DNA from: CALITV01 sp964415795
GTDB taxonomy: Bacteria; UBP6; UBA1177; JAKLFG01
Assembly (NCBI GenBank): GCA_964415795.1
Contig: CAYQBN010000013.1
Coordinates: forward strand, 1 to 63,788
Reading direction: 5' to 3'
Length of the DNA: 63,788 bases
Shown here: positions 28,708-38,465 of the stretch, in pieces
Layout of the letters: the number at the start of each line of letters is the position of its first letter
How positions within the stretch are numbered: the stretch's first letter is position 1
Notes under the pieces: model-generated
Databases searched by the model: none
What the model saw: only the letters and a program-made list of their open reading frames with translations
Told to the model about the DNA's origin: nothing
Position numbers and translations under genes: made by a program

Positions 28708-31162
28708 GGTCTTTGTCCTCCGAGATAAGCCACAGTCCTTTACTAAAGTAGTTCTCGGCGCAGGCCGTGAGATCATCGAGAGTGATGGCGGAGATCTTCT
28801 CCGGTTGCTTCAGATACGATCCCTGCGGGAGACCGAGCGCATCTTCGAGTGCGAGGTTGAACGCATGGTACTCGTTATGGATCGAGGATCGGGCATGTTC
28901 GAAGAGAAGAGCGTTCTTCACCTCGTCGAAGTAGGTGGCGTGAAGCGATCTTTTTCTGAAGTCGTCGAGCGTCCTTTCGATACGGTCCATGACAGAGGTC
29001 GCCTTCTCCGGTGAGGTTACCGCATAAATGGCCATGTATCCTTCGGTTAAGCCTCCCATTCCCCAAACATCGAAGGTGTAGACAAGTCCTTCCTCTTCCC
29101 GAAGCCTTTGGAAGAGAGGCGACCGTTGCCCCAAGAGTGCTTGTTCAGTGAATCGCATAACCTCGAACGAATCGTCGCGTACGCCGGGTGCCTTGAAGAG
29201 ACGCACAATATGCCGCTGTTTCCTACCGGGAACGGTGACAGAAATAATGCGGTCATCGAGAACGGCGCGTGACCGGCAGGAGTATGTGGCCAGCGATGTC
29301 GAGGCGACCGGCAAGAGCGCGGCTATCTCTTGGGCAAACTCTTTTTCGACGGCGCCCGATATGCCTAGCGACCAGCGTCCCTTTCGAAAGAATTCAGTGC
29401 GGATGCGTCGAACATCGGCAAAGGTAATGGCGGTGACCGATGCGGCGGTTCCTTCTGGCGGGTGGTCGTAGGGGGTTCCGGAAAAGAGGACTTCGTGAAT
29501 CTTTTCTTTGAGCAGTGCCGAGGGCGATTCCCGTTTGAGCGAAAGGCGGGACAAGGTGTGTTCCTTTTCATGCGCGAAGTCTTCGGCGTGAAGGGGATTG
29601 GCGAGGATTCGTTTCAGAATGTCGAGTGCCTCGGGGAGGAATGTGTCTCGCACGGTAAGGCGTATGCCGCCGGTGTTGTTGCCGAAGACCGGTTCGAGGG
29701 TGATGCCGAAGCGGTCGAGGAATTCGTCGGTCTTCTCGCGGGTGAGACCGTGTGCCGTGGTGACGAGCGTTTCGAGCATGAGGCGCAGCGCGCCGCCCCG
29801 CCGCGGGGGATCGGCGAATACGCCGCTCTTTTTGAGCGCGTAGAGCGAGACGAACGGTGCGTGGTTCGCGTGACGGAAGAGTATGCGTACTCCCGGCTTA
29901 CTTTTGATGAGGGTCGCCGGTTCTCGGGTACGCGCAGTAACAACCGTGTCGCTCTTATCGAGGGAAGGAAAGTGAGTGATGCGGTGATTGACGGGTGAGG
30001 AAAGTCCGAGGATCGCCTTCTCGAGGGAGAGGTGCTCCCGTTTGAACGCGTTGAGATCGTTTGCCGTGAGGTGGGAAATGTGCCAAAACACATCGCGTTC
30101 GAGACGGTTCGGGTCGCCGACCGCGAGCCAACTTATGCCCATGGTCTCGGCGAGGTTGCCGATCCCCTCGGCGGCGAAACACTCGTCGCTCAGGATGACC
30201 TCGCGGGCGCGGGCGATCTCCGCTTGGGTGATGGTGAGATCTTCCCATTCGATCGCCCATCGTCGCATCCGAGATGAGGCATGGGAAGAGGGAAAGACTG
30301 CATTTTGAAGGAAAGACACACTGGAGATGCCGGTCACGAGGATCATCGAGAGAGAGTCGAGAGTGTTCTTTTCGTAGACCAGTCGGTCGCGAAAACGGCT
30401 TCCTTCCATGTCGTAGGCGATGGTATAAAGCAATCGAAGAGCGGCGATATGTGCGGGATCGAGCGTATCGAGACGCCACGCCGCGAGGAGATAGTTCTTG
30501 CTCTGTTCGTGGAAGAGGGTTATTCGCCGGTCCGAAGGCCATGATTCGATATTGGGGGAAGGTGGAGGAGGGCATAGGACAAACGAGAGTGACTTTTCGG
30601 GGCGGTATCCACCGGCAATCACCACGAAGGGGTCGTGAAAGAGTTTTTTGCGGAAGAAGATCTCGAGTGCTGGAAGCGTTGCCTTCTGAAGGGAAGATTT
30701 TGTCCCGATGATCTCGCGTCCGTAGGGATGGCCCGGGTAGCGGTGGCGCATCACTTCCACTAAGAGCCTCTCGTTGGGATCGTCCTCGTAGAGGCGGAGT
30801 TCCTCGAGCACAACGGCACGCTCGTGTTCGAAATCGTGCTCTTCAATGGTGGAAAGTGGTTTTTCGAGGATCTTTTCCAGAAACCGGAGCGTTTTATGCG
30901 CGTCTTCGTTTCGAACCGTTGCCTCGATGACCAGCGCGTCGTGCGAGGTGAACGCGTTGGTCGAACCGCCGGTCGCCTCGATGAATTCAGCAATCGTCAT
31001 GTCGTGGTGTCTCAGTTTGAAAAGGAGATGTTCGATGAGGTGTGCCCAACCGAGTTCTTCGTTCTCCTCAACGGAACTTCCGCCGCGGAACCAGACGAGG
31101 ATACGGGCATAAGGAAGGTCGCGGTATCGAGAGAGAAGCGGTATCGGCTTTTTGTCGGTCAT
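28700..31162 (-). CDS. M16-family zinc metallopeptidase (full-length, two-half)
   Basis: This protein of about 820 residues has the inverted zinc motif HLIEH (HxxEH, near residue 45) with a downstream Glu in HERAVVLEELR, so the first half is catalytic. The second half (from about 440) is a non-catalytic M16 domain with the R/Y-type region RLREEEGLVYTFDV. No signal peptide is evident, so it probably acts in the cytoplasm, clearing small peptides. ATG at 31162 overlaps the amidohydrolase stop (ATGA). Confidence 0.92.
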   Translation of the reverse strand: MTDKKPIPLLSRYRDLPYARILVWFRGGSSVEENEELGWAHLIEHLLFKLRHHDMTIAEFIEATGGSTNAFTSHDALVIEATVRNEDAHKTLRFLEKILEKPLSTIEEHDFEHERAVVLEELRLYEDDPNERLLVEVMRHRYPGHPYGREIIGTKSSLQKATLPALEIFFRKKLFHDPFVVIAGGYRPEKSLSFVLCPPPPSPNIESWPSDRRITLFHEQSKNYLLAAWRLDTLDPAHIAALRLLYTIAYDMEGSRFRDRLVYEKNTLDSLSMILVTGISSVSFLQNAVFPSSHASSRMRRWAIEWEDLTITQAEIARAREVILSDECFAAEGIGNLAETMGISWLAVGDPNRLERDVFWHISHLTANDLNAFKREHLSLEKAILGLSSPVNHRITHFPSLDKSDTVVTARTREPATLIKSKPGVRILFRHANHAPFVSLYALKKSGVFADPPRRGGALRLMLETLVTTAHGLTREKTDEFLDRFGITLEPVFGNNTGGIRLTVRDTFLPEALDILKRILANPLHAEDFAHEKEHTLSRLSLKRESPSALLKEKIHEVLFSGTPYDHPPEGTAASVTAITFADVRRIRTEFFRKGRWSLGISGAVEKEFAQEIAALLPVASTSLATYSCRSRAVLDDRIISVTVPGRKQRHIVRLFKAPGVRDDSFEVMRFTEQALLGQRSPLFQRLREEEGLVYTFDVWGMGGLTEGYMAIYAVTSPEKATSVMDRIERTLDDFRKRSLHATYFDEVKNALLFEHARSSIHNEYHAFNLALEDALGLPQGSYLKQPEKISAITLDDLTACAENYFSKGLWLISEDKDHD

Positions 31163-32451
31163 GAGAGAAGTCTCCGTACAGCTGTGGCCATTCGTTCCAT
31201 TTCTCGGGCAAGGAGGGAAAGATCGACGGTAAGGATGCGTCCCTCTTCGACCACCTTTTGGCCGTTCACCCACACCGCGGCGATATCGCTGGAAGAGGAG
31301 GCGTAGAGGAGCGCTGCGGCGGGGTCATACACGGGCGATATGGCGCAGGAATCAAGCCGTACGAGTACTAAGTCGGCGCTTCCTCCCTCGACGATGCGCC
31401 CGAACGATGGACCGAGGGCCGCTCCGGGAATGCTGGTCACCATACGGAGGGTATCGATCGAAGGAAGTACGGTGGGATTGCGCGACAAGCCCTTCTGCAC
31501 TTTTGCCGCGAGCTCCGCCTCGGCGAGAAGCGAAAGGTTGTTGTTGCTTGCCGATCCGTCGGTCCCGACCGCCACATTTACCCCGCGCCGCGCCATCTCC
31601 GCAACGGGGGCAATGCCGCTTCCCAGCTTGAGATTGCTCGATGGACAATGGACGACGGTGACACGGTGGCGTGCCATGAGGTCCATTTCTTCTTCGCTCA
31701 CCCATACGCAATGTGCGGCGACAAAGCGTTCCGAAAGGAGTCCGAGTCGCGCGAAGCGTTCAAACTCGCGGATACCGTAGCGTTCGTGATAGGACCTTTG
31801 TTCCTGCTCCGTCTCGGCCATGTGGATATGGAACGGAATGCCGTATTTTTGCGAGATATCGCTGAGTGCGAGGAGGTACTTCTCGTCGGTAAGGTAGGGG
31901 GAGTGAGGAGCACAGGAAGGGACGATCCATTGGTCGTTCCGGTATTTCTCGGCGAGGTGCGCCGTGTGGGCGATCGTTTCGTCGGGTCCCATCTCATTGG
32001 GTGCTGGAAAGTTGATGACCCCTTCGCCGATGCACGCTTTGATGCCGATCTCTTTCGCGGCGGCGGCGATATCCTCCTCGAAGAAGTACATGTCGGCGAA
32101 AGCGGTTACTCCTGACAACAACATCTCGGCCATGCCCCATTGCCCAGCGATGTGGCACATCTCGCGTGAGATGAATTTCGCCTCGAGCGGGAATATCCGC
32201 TTTTCGAGCCATACGGAGAGAGGCAAGTCTTCCGCGACCCCCTTGAAAAGCGCCATCGGTACATGGGTATGGAGGTTTACCATACCCGGCATGACGATCC
32301 AGCGCTCACCGGTTGCGATGGGAGAGGGAGCTTCCGGTAGGGGAGCGTTTCGGACGAGACGGGCGATACGGCCTTCCGAAACGACGATCGAGCCGCGGAA
32401 AAAGTCTTTCCCGTCGAAGATCGTCACCTCGTTGAAGGAAAAACTACTCAT
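31159..32451 (-). CDS. Amidohydrolase, 5-methylthioadenosine/S-adenosylhomocysteine deaminase type
   Basis: This protein of about 430 residues is a metal-dependent hydrolase with NLHTHVPMALFKG (HxH), HIHMAETEQE, AHCVWVSEEEM and the MtaD-typical VGTDGSASNNNLSLLAE carrying the last Asp. The family deaminates MTA, SAH or related adenosine derivatives, and specificity cannot be fixed from sequence. AAGGAG before ATG 32451 sets the start. It is the first gene of the overlapping seven-gene minus-strand operon and is divergent from PilZ-nadB. Confidence 0.9.
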   Translation of the reverse strand: MSSFSFNEVTIFDGKDFFRGSIVVSEGRIARLVRNAPLPEAPSPIATGERWIVMPGMVNLHTHVPMALFKGVAEDLPLSVWLEKRIFPLEAKFISREMCHIAGQWGMAEMLLSGVTAFADMYFFEEDIAAAAKEIGIKACIGEGVINFPAPNEMGPDETIAHTAHLAEKYRNDQWIVPSCAPHSPYLTDEKYLLALSDISQKYGIPFHIHMAETEQEQRSYHERYGIREFERFARLGLLSERFVAAHCVWVSEEEMDLMARHRVTVVHCPSSNLKLGSGIAPVAEMARRGVNVAVGTDGSASNNNLSLLAEAELAAKVQKGLSRNPTVLPSIDTLRMVTSIPGAALGPSFGRIVEGGSADLVLVRLDSCAISPVYDPAAALLYASSSSDIAAVWVNGQKVVEEGRILTVDLSLLAREMERMATAVRRLLS

Positions 32452-32552
32452 TGGAGAGCTCCTTTCTCTTCGTGTGGTGGGGCGATTATAACGAAGGCCA
32501 ATAGGATTACAACCCTGGAAAAGAAACCATCCCGGAACGGAGGGGGAAAATG

Positions 32553-32580
32553 TGGACAAAGACAGGGGGCTGGCTATAGT
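32553..32580 (+). promoter_or_regulatory. Candidate promoter for pilZ-nadB
   Basis: TGGACA (32553-32558) and TATAGT (32575-32580) are 16 bases apart, each one mismatch from consensus, and sit 37 bases before the PilZ ATG. The minus-strand amidohydrolase start is about 100 bases away, so the spacer probably carries divergent promoters. Confidence 0.6.
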
Positions 32581-32616
32581 AAAGTGCGCAGTGTCTCACA
32601 GAAGGAGGATCAGCCA

Positions 32617-33048
32617 ATGCCGATGAGCGGGAGACGGAGTAACAAGGATCGGCGCGAAGGAGATCAGGCGCGTTTTCCCAAAGACGATCGTCACGCCGAG
32701 CGGCGACAGGGGGAACGGCGCACCAAGGAGCGCATTCCGGTCAAGATGTGGGTGCGTAACATAGATGGTGAGGCAAGCTATTTCCAGCAGACCGCCAATC
32801 TCAGCATGAACGGGATGTACATTCTTTCTCCTTCCCCTTACGAAACCGGCACGAAGATACAGCTCGAGTTCCAGATACCGGGAAGTTCTCGGGTCGTCCG
32901 TTGCGTCGCCGAGGTCGTCGGTCGGCGCGAGGAGGGACATTTCTGGGGGATCAGCGTTAAGTTCGTCGAGATTCATAAAGAAGACAAGATGGAGATCGAG
33001 AAAGCGATCAACAACCTCATTTCAGAATATTGGTATCTCGTCGAATAA
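32617..33048 (+). CDS. PilZ-domain protein (probable c-di-GMP receptor)
   Basis: This 143-residue protein has a very basic, Arg-rich N-terminal tail (residues 1-35) followed by a PilZ barrel. The ligand motifs are present as ERIPVKMWVR (the RxxxR region is partly matched) and NLSMNGMYI (N-x-S-x-x-G). It likely reports c-di-GMP levels. AGAAGGAGG precedes ATG 32617. Its TAA is followed at once by the nadB ATG with no spacer. A weakened Arg motif would be worth checking for binding. Confidence 0.87.
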   Translation: MPMSGRRSNKDRREGDQARFPKDDRHAERRQGERRTKERIPVKMWVRNIDGEASYFQQTANLSMNGMYILSPSPYETGTKIQLEFQIPGSSRVVRCVAEVVGRREEGHFWGISVKFVEIHKEDKMEIEKAINNLISEYWYLVE

Positions 33049-34650
33049 ATGCGGCGATATCGCACCGAGGTCCTTGTCATAGGAAGTGGTCTGTCAGGTC
33101 TCTATGCGGCGCTTCTTCTCGCGGAGCGCGGCATTCGCGTCCTCGTCGTGACCAAGGAAAACATTGAAGTTTCGAACAGTCATGTTGCGCAGGGCGGCAT
33201 CGCGACCGTCATGGATACCGGCAGCGACAGTTTTCAGAAACATCGCGATGACACCATGGCGGCTGGAGACGGTCTCAACCGTCCCGAGGTGGTCGACTTT
33301 TTCGTGCGCAGTGGTCCTGCCGTCATCGAGGATCTCGTGGCGCTCGGCGTTTCGTTTACCCGACAGGAAGACGGCTCTTTCGACTTGGGGCGCGAAGGAG
33401 GTCATACGGCACGGCGGGTCGTTCATGCGGACGATGTGACCGGCACCGAGATAATCGGTGCACTCAAAGCGCGTGTCGTTGCCGACCGCCGTATCGAGAT
33501 ATGGCAACACCATATGGCGATAGACCTCATCACCACGCGAAAGTTCCATCTTTCCGAAGAGAACCGTGTCGTCGGCGCCTATGTGCTCTCACACGAAGGT
33601 CTCGTCATCACCGTCGAAGCGGACGCGGTGCTCTTGGCGACCGGAGGATGCGGCAAGGTGTATCTCTATACTTCGAACCCCGATGTCGCGACCGGTGACG
33701 GCATCGCGATGGGGTATCGTGCCGGCGTCCCGGTCGAGAACATGGAGATGGTGCAGTTCCATCCGACCATCCTCTATCATGAGAAAGTGCGTTCCATGCT
33801 CATTTCGGAGGCACTCCGCGGGGAAGGAGGTGTCCTCAAGACGCGAGACGGCCGTACCTTCATGGAACGATACCATCCGATGAAATCGCTTGCCCCTCGT
33901 GATGTCGTGGCGCGTGCGATAGACCACGAGCTCAAAAAGCGGGGTGACGACTTCGTTCTCCTTGATATGACCATGCTTGATCCCGATTTTATCGTACACC
34001 GGTTTCCTAACCTGTTCAAGCGTTGTCTCGAAGCAGGAATCGATATGCGCCGTGAACCGATTCCGGTGGTTCCGGCGGCACACTATCTCTGTGGAGGCCT
34101 CCAGAGTACGCCGGAGGGGAAGACCTGCCTTTCCGGTCTGTTCGTAGCGGGAGAAACGGCGCATACCGGGTTGCACGGCGCCAATAGGCTTGCATCGAAC
34201 AGCTTGCTTGAAGCGGCGGTCATGGCGCGTTACGCCGTCGATGAGATTACCCAGTGGCTCCGGACGCCTCTCCCCGGTCATCATCCGCTCCCCCTCTGGA
34301 GCGAAGAGGGGGTCACCGACAGTGACGAGCAGGTCGTCGTCAAACAGAACTGGGATGAGATTCGCCACTGTATGTGGAACTATGTCGGCATCGTTCGAAG
34401 CAACCGACGCCTCGAACGGGCGCTCAAGCGTATATCGCTCATTCGGCAGGAGATCGCCGAATACTACTGGAATTTCCGGGTTACCCGCGATCTGCTCGAA
34501 CTACGCAACTTGGCGCTGGTAGCCGAACTCATCGTGAGAAGCGCTATCATGCGGAGGGAATCGCGGGGGCTCCACTATACGATAGATTATCCCGATAAGA
34601 CGACCGAAGCGAAGGATACCCTTATTATTCCCGGTATGGTCGTTGCCTAA
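33049..34650 (+). CDS. nadB: L-aspartate oxidase
   Basis: This 533-residue flavoprotein has the N-terminal FAD site VIGSGLSGLYAALLLAERG (residues 8-26), the SNSHVAQGGIATVM segment, REGGHTARRVVHADD, and the succinate-dehydrogenase-like C-terminal region HTGLHGANRLASNSLLEA. It oxidises aspartate to iminoaspartate, the first step of quinolinate and NAD synthesis. nadA and nadC are not adjacent. It is coupled to PilZ upstream and overlaps the convergent radical-SAM gene by four bases. Confidence 0.96.
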   Translation: MRRYRTEVLVIGSGLSGLYAALLLAERGIRVLVVTKENIEVSNSHVAQGGIATVMDTGSDSFQKHRDDTMAAGDGLNRPEVVDFFVRSGPAVIEDLVALGVSFTRQEDGSFDLGREGGHTARRVVHADDVTGTEIIGALKARVVADRRIEIWQHHMAIDLITTRKFHLSEENRVVGAYVLSHEGLVITVEADAVLLATGGCGKVYLYTSNPDVATGDGIAMGYRAGVPVENMEMVQFHPTILYHEKVRSMLISEALRGEGGVLKTRDGRTFMERYHPMKSLAPRDVVARAIDHELKKRGDDFVLLDMTMLDPDFIVHRFPNLFKRCLEAGIDMRREPIPVVPAAHYLCGGLQSTPEGKTCLSGLFVAGETAHTGLHGANRLASNSLLEAAVMARYAVDEITQWLRTPLPGHHPLPLWSEEGVTDSDEQVVVKQNWDEIRHCMWNYVGIVRSNRRLERALKRISLIRQEIAEYYWNFRVTRDLLELRNLALVAELIVRSAIMRRESRGLHYTIDYPDKTTEAKDTLIIPGMVVA

Positions 34651-36509
34651 TCGGCAGCGAGATAGAGTGCTCCCGCTTCACACCATGCGGTCACGAGCGT
34701 CTCGACATCGACGCCGGGAAACTTGTGACGCAATGTTCCCAGCGGCATCTCCCCGTGCTTGGCGAGATGGGAGAAGAATGCTCCCTCCTCCTCCGAGATC
34801 GCTCGCGTGAAAACGCCGCCTTCGATGCGGTATATGATGCCGTAAAGGTGTTCCTTTTCAGAATCCGCTACATACCGACGGAGGTCGATATATCCGGCAT
34901 CGAGCACATCCTCGATGTTGTAGGAAAAACGATGTACAAAAGCAGAACGATTGAGGCCAACCCTCGTTTCGTCTGACAGGGACTCCAATTGGTAGGGGAA
35001 GGTGATACGGTCCTCTTCTGGTGTAAGAAGCGATTGTGTATAGAAGCGGTTATGGATAAGGAGATCTTCGGCAAGCGGCCAGAGCTTCTTTTTCTGCATC
35101 TTTTCGAAAAGGTGTCTGAAGAACGCAAGGATGCTCTCGTAGAGAAGATCGAAATCGTCCTTCTCGGGGGTGCCTACGCCCACTTTCGCTCGATAACGAT
35201 TCCAGCGCTCGACGAGCTCGATGGCTGTCGTGTCGAGGGCCTTAGCGAGCATGGTAAACACCGATACGAGTCGCCCGCGATTGTAGAGCGTCTCGATGCC
35301 GTCGGCAAGATCGTCTATTCGTTGGAGATCGCGTCGGGAAAGGGAGGGCGACTCGGTGAGGCGCCACGGGTAGGCATGCTCTACTTTGAGATCATACTCC
35401 CTCATTCGGTTGTATACCCGCGTTCCCGGATAGAGGGACAATCGGTAGAGGTTGATGCGTATCGGCCAGAGCGCAAAGGCCTGTTCGATGTCCTTGGTAA
35501 CATCGTCGAAAGAGCTTCTGGGCAGTCCGCCGATGAGATCGAGCGTAAACGGAAGATCGGGATAGTTGTTTATCGAGCGGATGTTCTGGAGGGTCTTCTC
35601 CGTGTTGGTCGATGTGCTTGCTTGTTCGAGCAGTTTCGGATTGAATGTGGGAATGCCGAAGTGGAGGACCGTCCGCATCTCGGAGAGTCGTCGAATTTCC
35701 TCACGAGAAAGGAGATCGGCGCGTACCTGCATCTCGACGAGTGCCCCGGGAAGATATGTTTCCAAAAGGTCAAGGGTCTTTGCGAAGTATTGATGGCTTA
35801 AGTTGAAAATGGGGGCGCCTACGATGATATGCCGAACGCCGCGATCGCGGAACAACGCCAACTCTGCCTCGAGGTATCGAAATCCATGATAGCGGACAGG
35901 GGCGGCGTGGGAGAAGTCCACGCAGAAATCACATCGAAAGAGACAGCCGCGGGAGACCTCCCAGAACACCGATGTGTCGTCAGAGACCGGTATGGATCCG
36001 GAAAGATAAGGAGACGGAATGAGGTCAAGAGGCTCGATCACCCGACGGGTACCGTAGCGGTAGGTTTTGGCGATGTCATCGCGAAATATGATATCCGCCG
36101 CTTTCCCGACATCGCCTCCTTCATCAAGTAGGGCGGCGATTTCGTAAAGGGGAAGCTCCGGTTCGTCGGGGATGATGAAGCGGACCGGTCCCTTCAGGTA
36201 GTGGTCAGGGTAGGCGAACGAGTCGTGTCCCCACACGCCGACGAGGGCCTTGATCTTTTCCAGATGTGAGGTCACCCGGTGGAAGAAATCGACATTCCAA
36301 TGGAGGAGATGGAAAAGGACCAATCGGTAAGCGCCGCTTACGATTCGAGCAGCGACGACGGCGGGGTTCTCGGTGATCGAAGAGATAATGATATCGGCAT
36401 GGAAACGGCCACCAGATCGGCTTTCGAGGAATGCGCGCGTCGTGTGAAGGTGGTAGGGGATTGAGCGATCTTCTAAGTCTCTGCCGATGGTGACAAGCGC
36501 GATGTTCAC
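34647..36509 (-). CDS. B12-binding-type radical SAM protein of unknown substrate
   Basis: This 620-residue protein has an N-terminal region (about 1-140) resembling a cobalamin-binding fold, although a classic DxHxxG motif is not obvious. A radical SAM core follows from about residue 185, with CLFRCDFC (CxxxCxxC) preceded by FWEVSRG, and TLDLIGGLPRSSFDDV in the barrel. The C-terminal third is unfamiliar. It resembles orphan enzymes of the B12/radical-SAM superfamily, which often modify lipids, hopanoids or peptides. No precursor peptide or partner enzyme is recognisable nearby. It lies 36 bases downstream of a HEAT-repeat lipoprotein gene and is probably co-transcribed. The substrate is unknown. 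Confidence 0.85.
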   Translation of the reverse strand: MNIALVTIGRDLEDRSIPYHLHTTRAFLESRSGGRFHADIIISSITENPAVVAARIVSGAYRLVLFHLLHWNVDFFHRVTSHLEKIKALVGVWGHDSFAYPDHYLKGPVRFIIPDEPELPLYEIAALLDEGGDVGKAADIIFRDDIAKTYRYGTRRVIEPLDLIPSPYLSGSIPVSDDTSVFWEVSRGCLFRCDFCVDFSHAAPVRYHGFRYLEAELALFRDRGVRHIIVGAPIFNLSHQYFAKTLDLLETYLPGALVEMQVRADLLSREEIRRLSEMRTVLHFGIPTFNPKLLEQASTSTNTEKTLQNIRSINNYPDLPFTLDLIGGLPRSSFDDVTKDIEQAFALWPIRINLYRLSLYPGTRVYNRMREYDLKVEHAYPWRLTESPSLSRRDLQRIDDLADGIETLYNRGRLVSVFTMLAKALDTTAIELVERWNRYRAKVGVGTPEKDDFDLLYESILAFFRHLFEKMQKKKLWPLAEDLLIHNRFYTQSLLTPEEDRITFPYQLESLSDETRVGLNRSAFVHRFSYNIEDVLDAGYIDLRRYVADSEKEHLYGIIYRIEGGVFTRAISEEEGAFFSHLAKHGEMPLGTLRHKFPGVDVETLVTAWCEAGALYLAAD

Positions 36510-36545
36510 GGATGGTATGGGAAAGTCATGCGGTGATTCAAGATG

Positions 36546-38465
36546 TCAGAGCGACTGAAGGTAACTGATGATCGCGCGGAACTCTTTCGATGATTCCGCA
36601 TATTCGACCTTGTCTCCTTCGGTCTGGAGCGTTTCCTGAAGGATGGGAATGAACGCCTTGTCCTCGTTCTTGAGAAGCACATGAGTGAGGGCGACGCGCA
36701 CATAGGGTTCTAGGTGCTTGAAAGTCGGTTTGATTTGTTCTATGTACTGGGTCATCTTGCCCGCAAGGCCGATGGCATAGATCGCCTGTTCGACGACCGC
36801 CGGTTCCTTGTCGGAAATCTTTTTCACATAACAGGCGAGATCGGAACCACACGCCACGACGGCGGCGGCGCGTTTCGCGAAGCGTTCCATGAGGCCTACG
36901 GCACGAACGGTCGAATCGTAGTTCGGGTCGAGCGCCGCTTGCGCCTTTACCTTCTTGTCCTTATCCTCGGGTTTCATCGAAGCGTAGTCCTTATTTCCCT
37001 TGTTCTGCTTGTCGAGTTCCGCTGAGGCCTTCGCTTCGACCTTGCTGATGTAGGCTTTGCCGTTGGCGACGAACTTGTCGGCGAACTTGATGAACTCTTC
37101 TGCTGCTTTCGGATCCTGTAGCATACGGGTGTAGGCATCGGCTGCCCATACTTTTGGTTCGTAGAAGATAATCCAATCGCCCTCAACATTCTGCTCTTTG
37201 TCCTCGGGACCAGTCACCGCCTCCCAGAGATAGGGGAGCGCTTTGCGATCGCCAAGAATGGCAAGTGCTTCCGCTCCCTTCATCCGGATGGAGATTTCTT
37301 GGCCACGAAGGGCGAGTTTTTCCGCTATCTTCTCTTCTTTTCCTTTCTTTGCGCCTTTCTTTTCTTTGGCCGCCTTGAGCGCGAACTTCTTGCTGACCAT
37401 GCGCAGAAGAACATCGGTAGCCTTGAAGTCGCCGAACTTGGCGAGCGAAACGGCGAGGTGCTCGGCGAGGAACGGCTGCTTCTGGTCCTTCGAAAGTTGG
37501 GCGTCGAGATCCCTGATTATCATATCGACCGCCTTTTTCGAACGAATGTCGGCGAGGATGATGGATGTCTTTATCTTTCCTGTTGCGTCGATGCCGGCGA
37601 GGGTCGCCTGATATTCATCATGTTTGGGACATTCCTTCTTCTTTTCCTTCTCGGGGTCCATGTACTCGGGGCAGAACTGTTTTTTGGCCTTTTCTCGGTA
37701 TTTGTCGAGGAGTTCGTTGACCGCGACATTCTGATTGTTGTAAGCCTTGATGAGTTCATCTTCCGCGAACTTGCCGAGACGGATGAGCGACTTGCGCGCC
37801 TCGGGGAAGAGGCTGAATCCCTGTTCCTCGTAAAAGAGCGCGGCGACGAGCGGTTTGACGACGCTGGGATCACCGAACTCTCCGATGACGCCAGCGGCCG
37901 TATACTTGGTGCCGAAATCTTCGTACTTCGATTCGAAGACCTGCATGATCTGAGGAAGGTACTGTTTCCCGGCCGCGGGGATCTTGGAAAGCGCCTCGAT
38001 AGCGGCACGCTTGGCCACCGATTCCGGTTTTTCGCGTTGTCCGGCGGCGAGGCCTTCGGGGGTCTGGATGGTGAAGTATTTCCCCAGTATCGGCGCGGCG
38101 CTCGGGTCACCGATTTGCCCCAGAGCGAGAGCCGCTGCTTCGAGCGTCTTGAGGTTGCGCACACTGAGCGTCTTCAGGCATTCGTCAACGATCTCCGCAA
38201 TACGGGGAACCGCCACCGGGTCGCCGATCTGTCCGACGGCGCTGAGTGCCATGGGAATGTCGGGTGTCTTGTCGAGGCTAAGAAGTTTTTTGACGGTTTT
38301 TTCTTTGTTGACGATCTTGTCCTTTTCCTTGATGATCTGGTTGATCGCCCATGTCCGTGAGTCTTTGCTGTAGAGTTTGCTGAGGTACTGGTCCTCGGGA
38401 TTGCTGCACGCGGCGAGGAAAAAGAACAGTGTTCCGCCAACAAGCAGTGCTACCAATGTCTTCAT
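36546..38465 (-). CDS. HEAT-repeat lipoprotein
   Basis: This 639-residue protein has a lipoprotein signal (MKTLVALLVGGTLFFFLAAC, lipobox LAAC). Repeated HEAT units follow across residues of about 55-420 and again after about 520, for example SAVGQIGDPVAVPRIAEIV and ALGQIGDPSAAPILGKYF. A Lys-rich patch lies near 360-385 (KGAKKGKEEK). It probably forms an envelope-anchored scaffold for protein binding. GGAGAGG precedes the ATG. The adjacent radical-SAM gene on the same strand hints at a functional link. Confidence 0.88.
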   Translation of the reverse strand: MKTLVALLVGGTLFFFLAACSNPEDQYLSKLYSKDSRTWAINQIIKEKDKIVNKEKTVKKLLSLDKTPDIPMALSAVGQIGDPVAVPRIAEIVDECLKTLSVRNLKTLEAAALALGQIGDPSAAPILGKYFTIQTPEGLAAGQREKPESVAKRAAIEALSKIPAAGKQYLPQIMQVFESKYEDFGTKYTAAGVIGEFGDPSVVKPLVAALFYEEQGFSLFPEARKSLIRLGKFAEDELIKAYNNQNVAVNELLDKYREKAKKQFCPEYMDPEKEKKKECPKHDEYQATLAGIDATGKIKTSIILADIRSKKAVDMIIRDLDAQLSKDQKQPFLAEHLAVSLAKFGDFKATDVLLRMVSKKFALKAAKEKKGAKKGKEEKIAEKLALRGQEISIRMKGAEALAILGDRKALPYLWEAVTGPEDKEQNVEGDWIIFYEPKVWAADAYTRMLQDPKAAEEFIKFADKFVANGKAYISKVEAKASAELDKQNKGNKDYASMKPEDKDKKVKAQAALDPNYDSTVRAVGLMERFAKRAAAVVACGSDLACYVKKISDKEPAVVEQAIYAIGLAGKMTQYIEQIKPTFKHLEPYVRVALTHVLLKNEDKAFIPILQETLQTEGDKVEYAESSKEFRAIISYLQSL

